The translations under genes were made by a program, and so were the position numbers. From Rotaria socialis (Eukaryota; Rotifera; Eurotatoria; Philodinida; Philodinidae): a DNA stretch of 64,000 nucleotides. The first letter of the stretch is position 1. The number at the start of each line of letters is the position of its first letter. The stretch lies in the NCBI GenBank assembly GCA_905331475.1, contig CAJNYU010003187.1, positions 269,899 through 333,898 on the forward strand, written 5' to 3'. Shown here in pieces: positions 49,373 through 61,030 of the stretch. The notes beneath the pieces were generated by a model. The model was not told the DNA's origin. It was given only the letters and a program-made list of their open reading frames with translations, and ran no database searches.

Positions 49373-51358
49373 ATGGAGCGAAAACGTAAAGTAACTTTTA
49401 AAACTGATGAAGAATCAGATCAAACGAATAAAAAACAGAAGAAATTTACAAATGAAAGTGGAAATACGCGTCTACACAGTGGAAAATATACATTAGACAG
49501 TGATGAAGAAGATGAAGAGGAAAAAGACAATGCTAAAATAATGAATTCCGATGATCTTGATGGTGAGTCAAAGAAAATAAATATTGATGCAGAGTAAAGC
49601 AAAATAATAACTAATTTTTTTTTGTTTTAAACAGATATTGGACAAGAACAAGCCACAATTGGTTTCGATAATGATGTTAAAATTACTCCATTCAACATTG
49701 ACGAAGAAATGGAAGACGGACACTATGATGAAAGTGGATGTTTTCAATGGAAAAAAAAGGATGTAAGTAAAATTTTAATTAGTGTTATATTTCTTTGTTT
49801 TATAAACAAGTGATTTTTTAGTTAGTTCTGTGATAGTTTTTGTTTCCACGAAGAGATTATATTTTGTAGAACTAACATTTAAGTTTCAAGAAAAAAACAA
49901 GTGTCGTACTGAATATATCAGATGAATAAATTTAATGTGATAATGTTTAAACGTAACCGTAAAGAATTCTAATTGTTATAAATCTCAGAGAGACAAAATA
50001 GTTTTCATATTCATTTATTATGTTGAAATGACCGAAATATATTCAAAAAAGGCACTTAATTTCATTTGCTAATCGCCTCCTGTGTGAAGTAGAAGATTCT
50101 AGTTTTCGTTTGAATCTGTGTTATTTTTTAAATAGTTAATTACAAAGATTTTTTCGTAAAATCGAAAAACATCTGATAGTTTAAGATTTGCAACGGAAAA
50201 CTGTGAAAACTTGTCATATATTACTCTGAATATACCAACAAATCTTCTAGTCTTACGAATAATAAATAAAAGTATTTAATATAAGAGAAATTGTGTAATG
50301 ATATGTTGATCGCTCTATCTATTTATTACGACTACATGACTTGCCTGAATCTGATTCTATTGTGGAATGACAAATTATTGAATTTTTCTTCAATGTAGAT
50401 CTTTTTTTCTCTTATGAATCAATTATTAACAAATTAAAATTCTAATCTGATGATTATTGTATTTCAGAAAGAAGAAGTTCATGATGCATGGCTTGATGAA
50501 GTCGATTGGACTAATGTAAAAAATTACAAGTTAAAAAACGCTCAAGGAACTGACGACAATATTAAAAATTCATCAAATAATGATGATGACGACGATGATG
50601 GTGATGAAACAAATGATAATCAATTCAATGAAATCAATGCTTTAAAATCTATTCTTGCACTCATGCAACCTGGTGAAACTGTTGTTCGCGCAATAAAACG
50701 ATTTGGGGCAGCTGCAACAAGGTAAACTAATTTTTATTTTGCTTTTCTTTGCATCATATGATGTTTTGTGTTTTCCAGTAATAAATCTAAGCAACGCATA
50801 AAACAACGAAAGCCACTTCCTGGTGAAATTCCAACTGCATTACCTGCTGAATTAAATCCTGAAGAATTGAAAAAGAATAAACTTTTACTTGAAGAAATGA
50901 CTGGTCTTGCCGATCAATTTGTCTCAAATGGTCAAATTGATATTTATCAAGAAACCTATGAACAACTTAAAACAAAATTCGATCGTAGACAATCATCTAC
51001 TTCTAGTTCGACAACGAATCTAGCATTTGATATGTATGGTGACAATGATGTTTCTTCATCAATCACAAATTCAACATCATCAAATAATAAAAATGGTAGA
51101 TAAATTTTTTACTGTCATTTCATTATCATATATCATTTGTTTCGTGTTTTGTTCTTGAATTTAGAAGCACCGATTACTTATTGGGAGTATACAGCTGATG
51201 ACAACAGTAGTATTCAAGGTCCATTTACAACTGAACACATGGTTCGTTTAACAAATACTGAAGGAAAATTAGACAAGGATAAAGTTCGTTGTCGTCGTGT
51301 TGGCACTGAACAATTCTATACTATAAAACGTATTGATTTTGATCTTTATCTAGATTAA
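49373..51358 (+). CDS. CD2BP2: CD2BP2 (U5 snRNP 52K, Lin1), GYF-domain protein, 360 aa
   Basis: Five coding exons (49373-49562, 49635-49762, 50468-50721, 50779-51095, 51165-51358) join in frame (1083 nt); human is 341 aa. Conserved landmarks are YTLDSDEED, DIGQEQATI, VKITPFNIDEEMEDGHYDESG, DAWLDEVDW, PGETVVRAIKRFGA and LADQFVSNGQIDIYQETYEQL. The C-terminal GYF domain is TYWEYTADDNSSIQGPF..M..VRCRRVGTEQFY..KRIDFDLYLD. The domain binds proline-rich PPGW-type ligands, and the protein joins U5 with PRPF6 and DIM1 before tri-snRNP assembly. The second intron (705 bp) is the longest. The close upstream partner PHF5A is also spliceosomal. Confidence 0.96.
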
Positions 51359-52472
51359 AGAACTAATTTGTATATAAAAATCATTCATTATTATTATTAT
51401 TGTCTTGTGCATCCATTCGAAGCTGTCTTGTTTTCTCATTGATAAAACTAAATCAAAGTCATATTAAAATATGAAATTATTTTGATAAATATAGATGGAT
51501 TTTGTTTACAATCATTCAAACATTGCTGAGAAGGAAAGAGAAATAGTAATCATGCTTTTTAATCTTACTTGAACGCCAACACTAGCTAGAAAAAAAAATA
51601 GAATAAAAAAATACTCGTATGTGGAACACTGGAAACTTTCACAACAGAAAGAAAGATATAGACAACAACAATGGAAATACATGTTTGAGTGGATGAATGG
51701 TTGGAATAGAAGAAAACAGCATAGAAAGACAATAGACTAAACTTGAGAAGAAAAGAAGTAGTACAAGAAAAGTACACACTACCGGTCAAATAAAGTCAGG
51801 AGCAAGAATTCCTTTCGTGAACAACGTGATGAAATGCAACAGCATTTGCTAAGCTGATTTAAATAATTACGTATTAACTTTCAGAAAAATAGGTACTGTA
51901 AAGAACTAGGCATAATTGATTTGAGCTATACAATTCAATAAAGCAACGCGAAACTTACTTTTCAGTATTAACTAGACTACACAACGCAACCAAGCCAAAT
52001 ACGAGCAGAGAATACTGTTTTCCATAAACATATGTATGTACTACTAGTAAAAGAGACGAGAAATTGTACGTGAAAATCTAAATTAACTAAACTAAACATG
52101 AATTGGCCATTGTCGTGTTATATCTGAATCTCTATTTCTGTTAAATGCTGTATTACTGAAAATGTCATGGTGTCTTGAAAACAGACAAGTGAATTCATGT
52201 ATACATGCAATATAGAGTTAGTTATCATGAATTTATTTATCCTCGCAGAATAATTTTGATCCATCCAATAAATTTCCTATACTTAGTTAAACGATAGTGA
52301 TTATTTAAATCGTTAGAAATCCAATTTCCATTGAAACTGAAATCTTTATTCTTCAAATAAAAAAAAAACATACGCCTTTAATCGAATTAATACGTGTCGG
52401 AAAAAAATTTGAAATAAATGTTTGTATATATTCGTATAAAAGAAAAAGAAAATAAAATAAAATTCTACAAAG
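51359..52472. other. Convergent intergenic spacer, 1.1 kb
   Basis: Between CD2BP2 (+) and SPAG16 (-). No coding exon or element recognised. Confidence 0.35.
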
Positions 52473-55400
52473 TTACGACCAAACACGTAGGGTTCGATCA
52501 CGACCTGTTGAAATCATATATTGTCCTTTCAGGTCGAATTTAACATATTGAACTTCGTCGTGATGGCTACTTAATGGTATCAACTTAAAAAGAAATGAAA
52601 GTTTACAATTTATAATGCAGAAAATAAAACCAATATTATTTTACCTGTTCAGAAGCGATATTATAAAGTTTAATTGTTCGATCACTGGAAGCTGCTGTTA
52701 AAAGTTGGCCTTAAAAAATAAGAAAGAAATTCTATGCAATGAAATTATTTTTTTGCTTTTCTTACCAGTTGGATGAAATGAAACGCTATTTGCTGAATAA
52801 GGTCCAAAATCCAGTGTAACAATACTTTTTACAGTTCTGACATCCCATAATTTGACTATTCCTTTTGAGTCACAAGATGCAACTGTATCACCCTAAGAAA
52901 CAAAAAAATATTCTTGTCTAGTGAGCTTTTTATTAATGAAATATACTCGTAAATTAAATGTTGCTTGATTACAAGGATTAACGTGACCAGCAAATGTATG
53001 CTCTGCTAGACCCTAGAACATTGATTATTAAATAAATACAAGAAATTTTCGTTTTTTAACAAATTTACTGTTCGAGCATCCCATAACATAAGAGTTTTAT
53101 CAACTGAACTGGACAAAATTATATTTGAAAACATAAGTAATTCAGCAGAATGAACAGAATCTTGATGTCCACGCATAACTGTTCGACAACGAAGACTGAA
53201 ATTCAAATTTCACTAGTGTCTTTTTCCTCTTAGTATTATTATTTTTTTTAAGATTTAACAAACCTATTTAAATCCCATAGTCGAACAGTTTTATCTTGAG
53301 AAGCTGAGGCAATGAAATCTCCACATGAATGAAAATTGACAGACCAAACTAATAAGTAAAAACAAAAACTTGAAATTGTTTATTTTTACGATAAGGTAAT
53401 GGAATTTACCTGGTAAGAGATGATTTGTAAATGTATGAACACATTTTTTCTGTGAAAAATCCCAAATTTTAATTGTTGTATCGCCAGAACATGTTGCCAT
53501 TTTATTTCCACTTGGATGAAAATCGATACCAGATCTTTACAAACCATCAATTTAGATTCAATTATTAAAAAAAAACGAAAACGTTGAAACTTACACCCAA
53601 TCTGAATGTCCTTCACCTTTCATAATCATGTCACCTAAATTGAAATTACTAGTTCATTTACACTAAAATAATTATGGTTTTTTTTGTAGTTTACCCTCAG
53701 GAATAGCCCACATTTTCCATGATCGATCATCACTTACCTAGGCAAAGAACATAAATAATTCAAATCAGTTATCTATACTTCATTGGTACATACTGTCACA
53801 GCCACATGCTTACGAGGATGAATAGCAGCACTAAAAAGATATGGATCAGATCAAAATCTAGACAAACTGATTGATATCAAAATAAAAATGAAACAATTCT
53901 CTTCTAGGTTCATTTTTCTTTCAGATCTGGAGCGAGATAACTTTACCCCATTCAGTAATATTTGGAATTTCTGACGTTTTTATTTGAGGTGAGCTCGATT
54001 TAATTCTGTTCTTTGTCATGATGATGAACTTTAATCAGTGTATAAATATGTGAAGCAATAGGAGTGCAAATAAATATATATGAAGAAATGAGTTCAATAT
54101 CGTTTAGAATAAGACAAAAACTTGAAAATACATATTAGATAGTTTCAGATACTCGTAGTGAATTCTTAAAAAACAATGTTTAGTAGTTCGGCTTAGAATT
54201 CGAAAGACTTGAGTCTATTCCATGTCTCATTTTCATGTACTAAAAATCTATCGATTTAACATTTAATCTACGAGAATTAGTTCTTGATGATACAATTATT
54301 TGAGGGACTATAAGTTCAAGATATGATTATAATTGACCAATCAAGGACAACATCAATACTTTCAGAGGTATGAACTCAAGCGATAGTGGTATCTGATGGT
54401 ACGATTCAAACAAAAAGTATCATGAGTGCATATTTGACTTTTACAGTCTTTTAGAGACGAATTATTTAATTTTTCTTTTTTTTATTATCTCACTGTCTTT
54501 TATTAAAAACAATATTTAAATCATGTGATTCAGTTTTCATTATAATATTTTGTTTAATTGCTCATGTCTTCTGCTCATAGTATACAAATCATGAGGTAGA
54601 ATGCTGTATACTCAAATCGATTTGTCGTCAATAGAATTCTATTTTCTTTCACTCACCAACTTATTGGACCATCATGTGCTTCAATTTCTTTTGCTAATGT
54701 TAATGTTGATCGATGAAAAGCATCTTCAGCGAATCGATTTAAATAAGGATTATTTCCTGTATCAATAGGAAAATCGGAATCCTATATATAGATATATATT
54801 CATAAATATTAATACAGTTAAATAATAAAAAATTACGAACATGAGGATTTGATTCATGTGTTGAATCAGTTAGTCGTCGTTGTTCGTTTATCATTGCTTG
54901 TTTTTTCTTGTCTTCTTTAAGTCTTAATTCACGAAGTTTTATTTGTGTGGGTCCCGATTCTCCTTCGGTACTGTCTTGAGAGAAAAAACGAGAAGAAAAT
55001 CAACGGTACTATTTTTGTCTCTTCTATATATTTCTATACTTTGAAGTGTAGTTGAACTACCCAGTTTTAATGCATTGAGTTCGTTCTGTAGTTTTTCTTT
55101 TTCTAATTTGTAAACCATTTTTTCTCGCATAGCTCCATCATATTTAGACTTCAATTCATCTAATTGTGGTTCAAAGGTCGATAGATGAGATTTTAATCTG
55201 ATACAATTGAATAAAAACAAAGCTAGTTAAATTCTAAATAAAAAATTGAGTGTCAGTACCGTTTAACGAATGTAACAAGATTATTTTTTTCTTGTGCAAT
55301 TCGATTATGATGTTGTCGATGATAATCACGTTCTTTTTTCATTTTAACAAATTCTTCTCTAGCTTTCCTACAATATACAAAAAAACAGCAATTAGTACAA

Positions 55401-56147
55401 ATTCACTTTTTGTTATTAGATGTATTTGATGATATACTCAGCAGATTTTCGATATCGATCAACCTCTGATTCGAGTAGTCTCATTTTTTCACTTAATTCT
55501 TCATTATGTTTAACTACATCTGGTAAATAACCACATTCATTTGTTTTAATGCGTCCCGCCGATGATAAGTTATGCCATTCAATTTGAAATTGTTGCATTG
55601 TTTTTTTCATACCCATACGAACAAGAAAATTTCGAACAAAATCATCTACAGCTTCTGGCTGAGTCGTTAATGAACCGCGAGGAACTGTAGCAGAAGCCTG
55701 TAGAATAGAAAAAGAAAACTGAATTTTTCATATGATATTAATAATAATTGACACATACTGATGTTGTTACGACTTGTGATTCACGTTGTTGGTCTTTTAC
55801 ATTGCGAATAAGTGCATCGAGTGTATCTTCTTTATCTAAAATGAGTGTTTATATGAAATAGTTAAATATTATGATAAAGACAAGAAGAAAATACCATCAT
55901 CGTAAAATTCTTCAACAGGCACTTCTTCATATTGAAATTCATCGCCATTATCAACTGCACGAACGTATCGTTCTACAAATGAATTATTTTAGGAATATAT
56001 ATAATGAATAGAGATCGTTTTACTTTCGACATAATAAGGAACATCAGCAATATTGCCTAAGTCTATTCTTGTTGGTGCATTATTATTAAATGTTTGGATA
56101 TCTTTTGGGCCGACATCACGTACATTGGTCGCAGTCATTGTAGCCAT
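52473..56147 (-). CDS. SPAG16: SPAG16 (PF20), axonemal central-apparatus WD40 protein, about 622 aa, with one apparent 1-nt frameshift
   Basis: Eighteen coding exons: 56147-56024, 55972-55895, 55835-55759, 55697-55438, 55367-55260, 55197-55061, 54974-54841, 54781-54657, 53830-53794, 53738-53695, 53634-53595, 53534-53410, 53348-53264, 53195-53069, 53012-52947, 52892-52766, 52709-52645, 52583-52473. The N-terminal part has EEVPVEEFYDD, PEAVDDFVRNFLVRMGM (a family signature) and coiled coil. The C-terminal half is seven WD40 repeats, from GPISCAAIHPRKHVAVTVSDD to GRDRTLRVWS. Human SPAG16 is 631 aa. All phases match except the exon 53738-53695, which ends ATT CCC TGA GG; the next exon needs one base fewer (CCT GAG G). 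I read this as a sequencing/assembly error or a damaged allele. PF20/SPAG16 is needed for motile cilia and sperm tails. Confidence 0.92.
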
Positions 56148-57712
56148 TGTTAGTGGTAAGAATTATTTTACTACAGGGTAGATAAATTTAGATGTTTTCA
56201 AATTTTATTCTTCATCTGCTATTACAGTCAAATTACGTTGCTAAACAAGCACCTCTATTACAATATAATAAGCGCCATCTATACACATAGTCCTAGGCGC
56301 GATCATTTATTAACATCTTCGATTTCGTTTCGTGATATCAATGAGGTTAATTACAGAGAACTACGGTAGAAAATAGCTCATATTGAATATTCTTTCATAT
56401 TTTAAAGTTATATTCAATGAATATATATCCTACTCTTGGCCTTCATCTCTGCTTTCAACGATGAAAACAATTTCTATTTGTTTTCTGTTCTTAATGGTAT
56501 TGAACCAAACAAATAGTTGCTTATCAACATGATTTGTTTTTTTGAAATTGATCAAAGTGTATTAAGTTACGATATGACATTACTCGTATGGTCAAAAGTT
56601 CTATGAAAATAAAAATGACTTCGAGGATTCTTAGGGAAACTTTGACATTATTTTTTAGTTTTCACAAACCCTAGTTTTCTTTATGTTTTAAATATGAGAA
56701 ACGATTGATTTTTCTTAAATAGACGAGTAAAATAGGCGAGGATTTTCAATAGAGAATTACACATTCTTTTTTTGCGCATGACATATCTTTGAAAGAGCAT
56801 AAACTATATGTTGAGGTCGAGATTGATGATTCCAACATTGAATATTTGGTATATATCTCGGGTGACTTACGTTTCGTCTCACCTCTTCTGAACACCGGTA
56901 AATCTTGCCGGGTGTTCGGAAGTGAATTTTATTCAAAAAAATTTATGACGAGAGTTCGTAAACACCTATGTACCGGAGATTGTAATAGACAGCAGGAAGA
57001 TTGTAATGTGTTGACCAGATGTTTGGAATAGAGTATTTTTGCTATATTTAATGTAACACCTGGATATCGTAAGAAACACACAGTCGGTAGTTCGGAAGGA
57101 AATGCTAAGGGTACTTAAACGTGAAGTCCGTAAAAGAATTTATAAGGATATTGTAATTGATATAAAGACTTTCTGCTCTTATAGACAATAAGAGGTTGCA
57201 TCTTTGATTAGATCCATGATTATATAAGTAGACAATTATTCTTTCTTTACCTATACTCATTGTGCTATAATCTCAGAAGTTATTTCTAAGGGTATAGGTT
57301 GATTAAAAACCAACAGTTGTCGAAAGCAACAACTGAGTAAGTTGCTCCTAAATCTTATTTACGTTCAACTCTAATATTGAATCGTCGTGAGAGCATGGTA
57401 AATTCCTATTTCCAGGAAATTCAAAATGCATTACATACTATAATAAAATTGTAACACGTAGATGCAGGTGTGTATACAGATGATGTTTGTCGTTTAGGTT
57501 TCTATGAAGTCACATAATACATTTTAATATCTAATGCGTGAGTCGTTTATATATCAGTATCAATTCTCTCTCTATATATATATGAATATGCATAGATAGC
57601 ATATATATTTGGTGGGATGGGATGAGTTGGGTAGGGTTGACTTGGGATGGGTTGGGTTGGAACAAGTAACGATAAATATGTCGGGATCAAATACATATTT
57701 ATATATATATGT
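56148..57712. other. Intergenic, with an unidentified ORF and G-rich repeats
   Basis: An 80-codon frame at 56789-57031 (+) has a mixed composition (EHKLYVEVEIDDSNIEYLVY) but no splice context or known motif; it may be a remnant. At 57612-57665 a G-rich tract of GGGTTGG/GGGATGGG units could form G-quadruplex DNA. ATATAT tracts flank it. Confidence 0.3.
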
Positions 57713-57720
57713 ATATATAT

Positions 57721-58027
57721 CCCAGGAGATTCAATCCGACCAGTGGATCCGATTGTTTTCGGCATCGGATCCTATGGATTCCGTTGCTTTTCGGTCGGCT
57801 CCGTTGAATTCCGACGATTTCCTAACTAACGGATCCCGGCCCGGGTTCCGCCGGAAAAATTCCGTTAAGTTCCGACCCGGAATTCGTCAGAAATCGACGG
57901 AACCGATGGGAGTCGATCGGAAATGGTTCGACGAAATCCGGACCGGAATCCGTTAGTTAGGAAATCGTCGGAATTCAACGGAACCGATCGGTTCCAACCG
58001 ATTCCGATGTACCCTGATTCTTCTGGG
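57721..58027. mobile_element. TCCG-rich MITE with CCCAGRAGAWTC ends
   Basis: The ends CCCAGGAGATTC and GATTCTTCTGGG are inverted repeats, flanked on both sides by ATATATAT (57713-57720 and 58028-58035). The octamer would suit hAT, but it is simple sequence and so weak evidence. The interior is full of TCCG/CGGA motifs in both orientations, with a large palindrome (AACTAACGGATCC.. to ..GGAATCCGTTAGTT). Confidence 0.6.
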
Positions 58028-58336
58028 ATATATATGAACTCTCTACTTTCATCTGCAACTGATTGAATTATATTTAAAAAAAATTACTTTCGTAATAATA
58101 ACAACTGCTTAACGTAACTAGGCATGAATCAAACCCAAACTGTTTGGGTTTGGTGAGTTTGTTCTAATGAGCTTGAGTTTGGATGTGGGCCATGTCTAAA
58201 CATGAAAGTGTTATAGGTAGTTTGACATTCAGCTACATTCGCAAAATATAGTACTCATATATGATTCGTGCTTCTCATTTTACACAATAAAATAAATCAA
58301 ATTTTTATGTATCAGTACACTATTGACATCTACCAG
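58028..58336. other. Short intergenic stretch
   Basis: Contains the palindrome AAACCCAAACTGTTTGGGTTT near 58133. No gene seen. Confidence 0.3.
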
Positions 58337-59095
58337 CCCTAGGGCATATACTGAACAAAGAGTACCCGAAAAAGTACCCTGCTACTAGTATGTCTTAGGA
58401 ACTTTATGGTACTGGAGTACTTAAAAGTGCTTTTAGGTACTCAGGTAGGTACCTGCTGGAAAACAACTAGTAAATGAGTACTTGAAGGTACTGATCAAGT
58501 ACTCAACTGGATACTATTGCACAGTATGCTTAGGTACCCTGTTACCAAAATTGCAGTACGTTGATGGTCGAATCTAATCTTCAAATTTTTTCATTTTTTT
58601 TTCTCTCACAACAATTTATTCATTTTCTTTTCGATATTATTTAATTTAACTTTGCCAACCCTGAAAATTCTAGTAGGTCAAATTTCGGAATCTGACCGGG
58701 CTTGAGTTGGTCGAATCTCCATGCGACCACTTCAGGGTAGTCCGATCTTAATTTACGATTAAGATCGGCATGTTCTCCACTAATAAATAATCAAGAAATA
58801 ACCTAGAAAAAAAATATGAAAAAATTTATTTTCTGATGGTTCACCGAGTTGTTTATAAGGAGCTGTTCACGCAAAAGAAAACGGTGAATGAACAGACGCC
58901 ACACAGAACGCGATAAATCTAGGGTATCCTGTAGAGCATTCCTCAGTAAAATTACAGGTGCGGGTACTCATACAAGTACTGCTTCAGCGAAACATACTGC
59001 TTTGGGTACCCAATGCGGTACCTACAACAGTCTGGTTACTGAGAATTTTCTAAGTACCCTTAATAGGTACCCTGAACCCAGTACATTCCCTAGGG
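58337..59095. repeat. GTAC-rich foldback element with CCCTAGGG ends
   Basis: CCCTAGGGCATATACTG at the left and CAGTACATTCCCTAGGG at the right are inverted. Both arms (each about 200 bp) are packed with GGTACT/AGTACC and GTACCC motifs. The centre has an ordinary AT-rich stretch and a GATCTTAATTTACGATTAAGATC hairpin near 58745. No target duplication and no transposase; the ORF at 58888-59124 is repeat-derived. Confidence 0.6.
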
Positions 59096-59543
59096 AGGTG
59101 AGTAAAAGTGGTGTTGAGATATGAAACTCAATATCTTCTATTATATTTTATTTTTCTGAAAAGAATCCTCCTAACTCATGTTGTTTTTAATGTAAATCAA
59201 ATATTTCTGATGATATTTGACTAAAGCAATATATTTTATTATTGGCTTGTTACAGAGTTTGACATACATTTGTTTATACATGGACAACAACTAGAAAATG
59301 TATCATAAACATAAAGAATAAAAAGTGTCTAAGATTATTTGTTGTTTTTGTTGATCAGTATAAGAATGTTCATAACATTTAAAAAAATTTTGCTATCACT
59401 GTTTTCAATATACTAGATGGGAACGCATAGAGAAGTTTTAGAACAATCAAGTGCATTTTATTTGGACAATTTAAAACAATGTCTTCGTTACAAACCTGAT
59501 ATGAATGATATTTTTATGAGCAAAAATGAATCAATAAAAGGCT
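59096..59543. other. Short AT-rich spacer
   Basis: The start of the ORF at 59417-59914 lies here and then runs into the repeat copy, so I do not accept it as a gene. Confidence 0.3.
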
Positions 59544-61026
59544 CCCAAGTCACTCTATTCTGCCTCCGGATCCTGCCGGAACCCATCGGAACCAGTACCG
59601 GATCACTTCAGAAGCCGGCATTTTCCCCACTCAAATCTGCCAGAATCCGGCAGGAAATTCCTGCCAGGAATTTCACCGGAATCTCTGCTCCCGGAAACCC
59701 CGCCGGAATTCAAAGGAAAATGGTCTGGTCGTTTCCGGCCGGAGAATACAACCGAACATTGTCGCAACCGATCCGCCCGGACTACCGGATGATCCCGGTT
59801 TCACAACGGCTTCACCACATATTTGACCGGATTCCATCCAATACCGATGACAAGGACCTCATAAAAAAATCTCTCATACAAAAGCTCTTTAATCACAAGA
59901 TGAATCAACTGTAGTCTTCAGAAACACGGACACCAACCGAAACGACTAAGCCTCATCAATAATCACAACATAATCCAAACCCTCACCGCTGAAACGGGTC
60001 CCCAACAAACATTTCTCCCAACTACAAACACCCTAAAAAATTTGTAACCCGACAACAACATCTGACCCATCAATGCCCACACTTTGAATAATCCGAAACC
60101 AACCTACTATACATCGTATTCATTAAACACAATACCAACCCGTTTACTGAGCCATCTTCTTGCATTTCACTTCTTGAAAACATCACCCTTACATCATTTT
60201 GCACCCATCGAAATCACTGATAGTTCATAGAAAATGCATCTGAATGTCATTCTGGAACATCGTCACTAACGTTTTCGTCAATTATTATAATTTTAAACAT
60301 CATTAAAGAGTACTAATTGACCACATTAATTAAGCCAAAATCGCTCCACCCATCATTTTGCACCAATCAAAATATTGCATGAGTCGTATGGACTCGTTCA
60401 AATAACCATTGCCGATGGTTCGAAGGTAGCTTTTCTTCATAAAAACAGGATTTCAGCCATCTTTCATTACTGAACCAACCACACTTACCTTCGACGAAAA
60501 TCACTCCAAAGCTCGACCTCCAACTATCGAAAAATTCAGTAAGACGTGGAAAATGTTTCAGATAATCATTCTCGAAGGTTCCAACCTACTTTTTCGTGTT
60601 GAAACAGGATTCTAAGCATCTTTCATTACGAAACCAACCACACTTACCTTTGAGGAAAATCGGTCCGCCGCCCACCTTTGACCAATGGAAAAAGTCACTA
60701 AGTATTGAAGAATCGTTCTGATGATCATTTTAGAGTGTTGCTGGATGCGTGTTCCTTGGTTAATTTGATTCTGAGTGACGTTCGAAGCCGAAATAATGTT
60801 ATAGGACCTAATTGATATTTTGTGTAATCAATATCCTAGCATCCGCAAGAGGGTTTGTTGGTAATTCGAAATTATGCTTTCGGTGTCAACAGACCGAGCA
60901 AACACGTTTGTTCTGCGTTTTTAATGATGTCGAATCGTATCGACGAGTAACATAGTATGGATATATGACAAGTTTATTTCGCCCTGGGTGATCATAAATG
61001 GCTCTGGATTTCGCGTTAGACCAGGA
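59544..61026 (-). repeat. Large dispersed repeat, copy B (inverted relative to copy A)
   Basis: The reverse complement matches 1541-2542 (see copy A). The copy carries a TCCGG-rich end (59.56-59.85 kb) and an internal tandem of about 170-bp units containing GTAAGTGTGGTTGGTT, TAATGAAAGATG and AATCCTGTTT. On its 61.03-kb side it is cut off at TCCTGGTCTAAC where the next element starts. Confidence 0.75.
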
Positions 61027-61030
61027 AATT

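Noticed and set aside
53950-54020. Possible start exon (MTKNRIKSSS..) on the minus strand within SPAG16
   Set aside because: Its end phase does not fit the next exon, whereas joining 54657 to 53830 rebuilds the conserved GPISCAAIHPRKH.
59417-59914. 165-codon ORF
   Set aside because: Mostly the TCCGG-rich end of repeat copy B; Pro/Arg/Gly-rich by composition. The corresponding part of copy A is not open.
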